Assembly: GCA_002360555.1 (NCBI GenBank)
Contig: DEQS01000033.1
Coordinates: forward strand, 4,474-21,728
DNA from: Chloracidobacterium sp. UBA3360
GTDB lineage: Bacteria; Acidobacteriota; Blastocatellia; Pyrinomonadales; Pyrinomonadaceae
DNA: 17,255 nt
Reading direction: 5' to 3'
Shown here: one piece after another, positions 13,804-17,255 of the stretch
Layout of the letters: every line of letters begins with the position of its first letter
How positions within the stretch are numbered: the first letter of the stretch is position 1
Notes under the pieces: generated by a model
What the model was told of the DNA's origin: nothing
Database searches by the model: none
Seen by the model: the letters and a program-made list of their open reading frames with translations, nothing else
Program-made: the position numbers and the translations under genes

Positions 13804-13838
13804 CTTTGTTTCGTCTCTTTGGCGTTTTTCGCGGTTAA
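13804..13838 (-). repeat. Right 9-bp-period repeat flanking the GxxExxY gene
   Basis: Read on the minus strand, the sequence begins TTAACCG and continues CGCGAAAAA, CGCCAAAGA, GACGAAACA. It is the inverted partner of 13273-13304 and ends 10 bp before the polyprenyl synthase ATG. Confidence 0.7.
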
Positions 13839-13847
13839 ATACTCTTA

Positions 13848-14867
13848 ATGCAATCATTTGCACCCATCAAAGAAAAGCTTTTCCCGGCCGCGGCGGCCAA
13901 GCAGATATTCGGCTTGATCGGCGACGAACTGTCGCTCGTCGAGGCTGAGTTTCAAGATCAGGCGAGTTCAAATATTCAGGTCATAAATTATCTGGGTGAT
14001 TATCTGCGGGCTTCGGGCGGCAAGCGTGTGCGGCCGGCTTTGTTGATCCTTGCAAATTATGCTGTTGGCGGCAGCGGCAGTGCGGACAATGTTATACGGC
14101 TAGCGACGGTGATGGAGATGCTGCATACAGCGACGCTGGTGCATGACGACATTATTGATAACGCCGATGTGCGGCGCAACCGGACGTCGATCAACGCACG
14201 GTTCGGCAATCATACTGCGGTGCTGATGGGCGATTGGCTGTATATGTCGGCGTTTCAGACGTCGCTGAAAGAGCGTAGCTTAGAAATACTGGATATTCTG
14301 ACACGTCTGACGCGAAAGATGACCGAAGGCGAGCTGATCCAGATGACGCTCATTGGCAGCCTGAGCATTACTGAAAACGACTATTATGACATCCTGCGGC
14401 GAAAGACAGCGTATCTCTTTTCGGCCTGTTGCGAGATCGGTGCGATACTTGGCGGGGCAACGAGCGAACAGCAAACAGCTCTCGCCGCATACGGCATGGA
14501 GTTGGGGGTTGCGTTTCAACTCTCGGACGACATTCTCGACCTTACGTCCGACGCTGAAAAGCTTGGCAAGGCTGCCGGTACCGACCTGTTAGAGGGTAAA
14601 TTGACGCTACCGCTTATATCGTTGTTGCAAAAACAACCGGAACTTAGACCGCGTCTGGAAACTGTAATGCTTAACGGTGACTACGCACAACTGACCCGCG
14701 AAGAGCTAAAAGAACGTCTCGATGCTAACGGCACGCTCGACGAGATCAAACTCGTCGCCGAAAGCTATATCGACCGCGCAAGAAAAAGTCTTGATGTTTT
14801 GCCCGAATCGGAGTATCGTTCTTGTTTGGAGGATACTTTGGACTTTGTAACGAAGAGAAACAACTGA
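13848..14867 (+). CDS. Long-chain polyprenyl diphosphate synthase
   Basis: The enzyme adds isopentenyl units to allylic diphosphates to make the all-trans side chain of respiratory quinones. The 339-residue protein has GGKRVRPAL, the first Asp-rich motif DDIID in LVHDDIIDNADVRR, and the second, DDILD, in FQLSDDILDLTSDAEKLGK, then GTDLLEGKLTLPLI. The residue five before the first Asp-rich motif is Ala (HTATLVHDD), a small residue that in this family allows long products. An octaprenyl- or heptaprenyl-type enzyme (IspB/HepB-like) is therefore more likely than FPP or GGPP synthase. The exact chain length cannot be told, and no menaquinone genes are adjacent. ATG at 13848 follows the right GxxExxY flanking repeat, so its promoter or RBS may be affected by that element. 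Confidence 0.93.
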   Translation: MQSFAPIKEKLFPAAAAKQIFGLIGDELSLVEAEFQDQASSNIQVINYLGDYLRASGGKRVRPALLILANYAVGGSGSADNVIRLATVMEMLHTATLVHDDIIDNADVRRNRTSINARFGNHTAVLMGDWLYMSAFQTSLKERSLEILDILTRLTRKMTEGELIQMTLIGSLSITENDYYDILRRKTAYLFSACCEIGAILGGATSEQQTALAAYGMELGVAFQLSDDILDLTSDAEKLGKAAGTDLLEGKLTLPLISLLQKQPELRPRLETVMLNGDYAQLTREELKERLDANGTLDEIKLVAESYIDRARKSLDVLPESEYRSCLEDTLDFVTKRNN

Positions 14868-14933
14868 TCTCACCAACGGCGTTACGCTACTAGATCCAAC
14901 CTAATTCGATCCTACAACCCATCTGTCAACAGT

Positions 14934-15566
14934 ATGTTAGACGAAAATCTTATAGCAACACTTGAACAGTTTTTGCAGCAAACGCGAAACGAGCAAAACC
15001 GTTTGATGGCGCGTCTTCGCGAGGCTGAAAACGAAGTCGATATGCTGCGCAACGAGATCGGTGCCCTGGAAAACAGTGCCTCTCAGACCGAACAGATGAT
15101 CGACGGGCTGCTTGTGACACGGCGTTCGGGTTCGCGTTCGATGAACATCGGTAAGTCGATAACCATCGAGGATGCTGAGGTTCCGGTTAGCACAAAGCGG
15201 GAAAGAGCCGCCGCATCAGTTCCATATCGCGAAACGATGCCCCGAACTTATCAGCGTGATAACCCGGTCTCATTTATTGGCGCAAATCGAGGTATTCCGT
15301 CGATCTCGCATAACGCAGGAGCTGTTAGTAACCGTTTCAACGACCGTACTATCACGCAGGCTTGCACACTCTTGCTACGTGAAGCAGGCGGTCCGCTGCA
15401 TGTAAATGACCTATACAATATGCTCATTTCGGGCGGTATGAAATTTAAGGGAAATAACCCGACGATCTCCATCGCCGTTTCGCTCAATCGCAATCGCCGA
15501 TTTAAAAAGGTTGATCCGGGAACGTTTGATCTCGTAATGCGTGAGGCGATACAGGCCGCTTCTTAA
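14934..15566 (+). CDS. Coiled-coil protein with C-terminal HARE-HTH-like winged helix
   Basis: I do not recognise a named gene. The 210 residues fall into three parts. Residues 1-60 form a strongly heptad-like coiled coil (EQFLQQTRNEQNRLMARLRE and onward). Residues 61-137 are a basic, Ser/Arg-rich disordered linker. Residues 138-201 show TQACTLLLREAGGPLHVNDL, then NPTISIAVSLNRNRRFKKVDPGTFDLV. The pattern of a repeated helix, PLH, a recognition helix and a final F-x-K-V-x-P-G-T-F-x-L fits the HARE-HTH winged helix, which is found in RNA polymerase delta subunit, restriction enzymes and chromatin proteins. A DNA- or transcription-related dimeric protein is a reasonable guess. It follows the prenyl synthase by 66 bp and ends at a strong terminator. 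Confidence 0.75.
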   Translation: MLDENLIATLEQFLQQTRNEQNRLMARLREAENEVDMLRNEIGALENSASQTEQMIDGLLVTRRSGSRSMNIGKSITIEDAEVPVSTKRERAAASVPYRETMPRTYQRDNPVSFIGANRGIPSISHNAGAVSNRFNDRTITQACTLLLREAGGPLHVNDLYNMLISGGMKFKGNNPTISIAVSLNRNRRFKKVDPGTFDLVMREAIQAAS

Positions 15567-15584
15567 AAAAAATACAATTTTATT

Positions 15585-15617
15585 AAGCCGGGTGTTGATA
15601 GCAGCACCCGGCTTTTT
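15585..15617 (+). terminator. Rho-independent terminator
   Basis: AGCCGGGTG (15586-15594) pairs perfectly with CACCCGGCT (15605-15613) around a 10-nt loop, followed by TTTTT. It lies about 20 bp after the stop of the coiled-coil/HARE-HTH gene and separates it from the secreted protein gene. Confidence 0.92.
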
Positions 15618-15619
15618 AC

Positions 15620-15648
15620 TTGCTTTTTTGGGCAAATGCTAGTAAAAA
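15620..15648 (+). promoter_or_regulatory. Possible promoter of the secreted LVIVD protein gene
   Basis: TTGCTT (15620-15625), a 17-nt spacer and TAAAAA (15643-15648) match sigma-70 boxes at 4/6 each. The pair lies between the terminator and the ATG at 15696. A promoter is needed here because a terminator precedes it, but this AT-rich stretch offers other weak choices. Confidence 0.3.
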
Positions 15649-15695
15649 GAGAGTTTAGATTCTATTCTGCGATCATATTTTGGAGATGGTAAATA

Positions 15696-17255
15696 ATGAC
15701 CTCTAACTCAACCCTTTTCATGCGAGCAACGTCTGTCGTTGCCGTCATATTTGCCGTTTTGCTTGTTGCCTCGAACGTGGCCGCACAAAAGGTTCGTCTC
15801 CGATCGCAGATAACACCAAACTGTACTGCGGTTTCAGGCACGCCGACTTGGAAATTTGCTGATATTTTTGCGGATGGCAATATTGCGGTTCAGGGCAGCT
15901 ACAATTGTCGCGGAGCCGCGATCTATGACATTTCTAATCCGGACGCACCAACTCTTTCTGCCTGGTACAACCCGATCCGTCCTGGCACGGCGAGCACTAA
16001 CGAACAGTTTCTAGAAGCCATCGTCGTTGGCAATCGCGGCTATTTTGGCAGCGGCAACGGAGGCGGTGTTTATATCGTCGATCTGAGTACCCCGTCTAAC
16101 CCGATCCTTTTGGGAAGGGTCAACTCTACGAGCGGTAGCGGGCACAACAGTATCCACGAAATGATGGTTTTTGATCAGGGTGGAGCGACTTATTTGCTCG
16201 AGAATTTTAATTCGACTAGTACAAAGCCGCTCAAAATCATCAACATCACAAACCCGTCAGCCCCGGTTCTAAAGTGGGAATTTACACCGATCGACGTTAC
16301 ATGGGTTCATGCGTTTCACATTCGCGGCAACCGCATGTACACGTCAGGTTGGGGCGGCCGCATCGAGATCTACGACATCAGCAATCTCGGTACACAGGCT
16401 CCCTCATTGATCGGCACAATACAGGGTACGAGCACCAATCACAGCACTTGGACGAGCGAGGACGGCAGATATCTCTATTCTTGCCGCGAAACGCTGGACG
16501 GTGACCTGCGTGTTTATGACGTACTAAATCCGGCGGCTCCGGTGCTTGTCAGAAGTATAAAAACGAGCGAACTTGGCCTCAATGCCGTGACGCCGCACAA
16601 TCCTGTTGTTGTCGGCAACTATCTCTATATCGCTTGGTATCAGGCAGGAATTCAAGTATTTGACCTAACTGACCCGACATTTCCAAAGAAAATAGCGCAA
16701 TACGATACTTTTTCGCCGACGTTTGCACCTCCGGCGGAAGTAACTGACACGACTAAAGGCACCAAACGAACTCGTAATCGTGCGCTTGCGGATACCGAGC
16801 CCTGGGATATAGTATGCGGTGCGGAAAATCTGCAAAATGCGCTGCCGTCTAGCTATGACGGTAACTGGGCGGTATTTCCGCTGATCGGACAGGACAAGGT
16901 GCTCGCGGGTGATATGACAAATGGCCTGCTAGTACTTGATGCCACGGGCGTTGCAACGTTACCGAAAAATGTCGTCTCTGATTTTGATGGTGACAAACGT
17001 ACGGATTTCTCGGTATATCACCCTTCGAATGGCGGCTGGCAGATCGAGCGCAGTTCTGACGGATTGGCGGTACCGATTCGGTTGAGGGCGGCTCCTGTTG
17101 GTGATGTTATAGTTCCCGGCGATTATGACGGAGACGGCATTTCAGAGATCGGCACATACCGTCCGTCAACCGCTCAGTGGACGGTGCGAAAAGTGCGTCC
17201 GTTCGGCCCCGCGAGAAATCTTATCAACGGCATATACGGCTCGCCCGGCGATATC
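15696..17255 (+). CDS. Secreted LVIVD-repeat beta-propeller protein with FG-GAP/VCBS-like repeats (partial)
   Basis: The frame from ATG at 15696 stays open for 520 codons to the window edge. GGAGATGG upstream serves as a Shine-Dalgarno, and the start is followed by a signal peptide: MTSNSTLFMR, the hydrophobic ATSVVAVIFAVLLVASNVAA, then QK. Six or so LVIVD-type blades follow, each with a D-(I/V/L)-x-(N/D/T)-P-x-x-P core: YDISNPDAP, VDLSTPSNP, INITNPSAP, YDISNLGTQ, YDVLNPAAP and FDLTDPTFP. From about residue 429, two calcium-loop repeats 47 residues apart appear, DFDGDKRTD (429) and DYDGDGISE (476), each followed by a YxPS-type strand as in FG-GAP/VCBS-like domains. Both are extracellular propeller modules. 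Ligand and function are unknown. It probably continues with more repeats and perhaps a C-terminal sorting signal outside the window. Confidence 0.88.
   Translation, partial: MTSNSTLFMRATSVVAVIFAVLLVASNVAAQKVRLRSQITPNCTAVSGTPTWKFADIFADGNIAVQGSYNCRGAAIYDISNPDAPTLSAWYNPIRPGTASTNEQFLEAIVVGNRGYFGSGNGGGVYIVDLSTPSNPILLGRVNSTSGSGHNSIHEMMVFDQGGATYLLENFNSTSTKPLKIINITNPSAPVLKWEFTPIDVTWVHAFHIRGNRMYTSGWGGRIEIYDISNLGTQAPSLIGTIQGTSTNHSTWTSEDGRYLYSCRETLDGDLRVYDVLNPAAPVLVRSIKTSELGLNAVTPHNPVVVGNYLYIAWYQAGIQVFDLTDPTFPKKIAQYDTFSPTFAPPAEVTDTTKGTKRTRNRALADTEPWDIVCGAENLQNALPSSYDGNWAVFPLIGQDKVLAGDMTNGLLVLDATGVATLPKNVVSDFDGDKRTDFSVYHPSNGGWQIERSSDGLAVPIRLRAAPVGDVIVPGDYDGDGISEIGTYRPSTAQWTVRKVRPFGPARNLINGIYGSPGDI

Noticed and set aside
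1..17255. tRNA, rRNA, CRISPR array, insertion sequence or phage genes
   Set aside because: I looked for tRNA-like cloverleaf ends, regularly spaced identical repeats and transposase or integrase motifs and saw none. The short periodic arrays have no unique spacers and are not CRISPR.

Overview
The window looks like chromosomal DNA from a mesophilic bacterium of roughly balanced GC. An acidobacterium of the Blastocatellia/Pyrinomonadales type is my best guess. The guess rests on the secreted LVIVD/FG-GAP-like protein, the GxxExxY protein, the 9-bp-period intergenic repeats and the trp gene order; it is inference, not a database result.

Left half, minus strand (1-7803). Reading in transcription order, argS (7803-5806) has its own good promoter. 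It is followed at once by a tryptophan operon: promoter (5804-5775), a probable leaderless trpL leader peptide with two Trp codons (5767-5678), a terminator hairpin (5638-5603), then trpE, trpD, trpC, a membrane-domain/trpF fusion, and trpB, which runs off the left edge. The genes are coupled by abutting or 4-base overlapping junctions (TAAATG, ATGA, CTGA, ATGA). No trpG is present between trpE and trpD.

Right half, plus strand (7948-17255). A SAM-dependent methyltransferase is followed by folE, metG, a small exported protein and tatD; folE to tatD are tightly packed or overlapping. Then come yajQ, a GxxExxY PD-(D/E)XK-like protein flanked by inverted repeats, a long-chain polyprenyl diphosphate synthase, and a coiled-coil protein with a HARE-HTH-like winged helix that ends in a strong terminator. 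Last is a secreted LVIVD/FG-GAP-like beta-propeller protein running off the right edge.

The most interesting points are: (1) a candidate ribosome-mediated trp attenuator with competing RNA arms and a leader peptide whose AUG sits at the predicted transcription start; (2) an in-frame fusion of a DUF2127-like integral membrane domain to phosphoribosylanthranilate isomerase, apparently started at a CTG codon that overlaps the trpC stop and is served by a perfect AGGAGG; (3) short arrays with a period of 8-9 bp in three unrelated core sequences, one pair flanking the GxxExxY gene as inverted repeats and another entering the tatD reading frame; (4) a 7-bp repeat carried in frame in the MetG interdomain linker. 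No tRNA, rRNA, CRISPR or insertion sequence was recognised.
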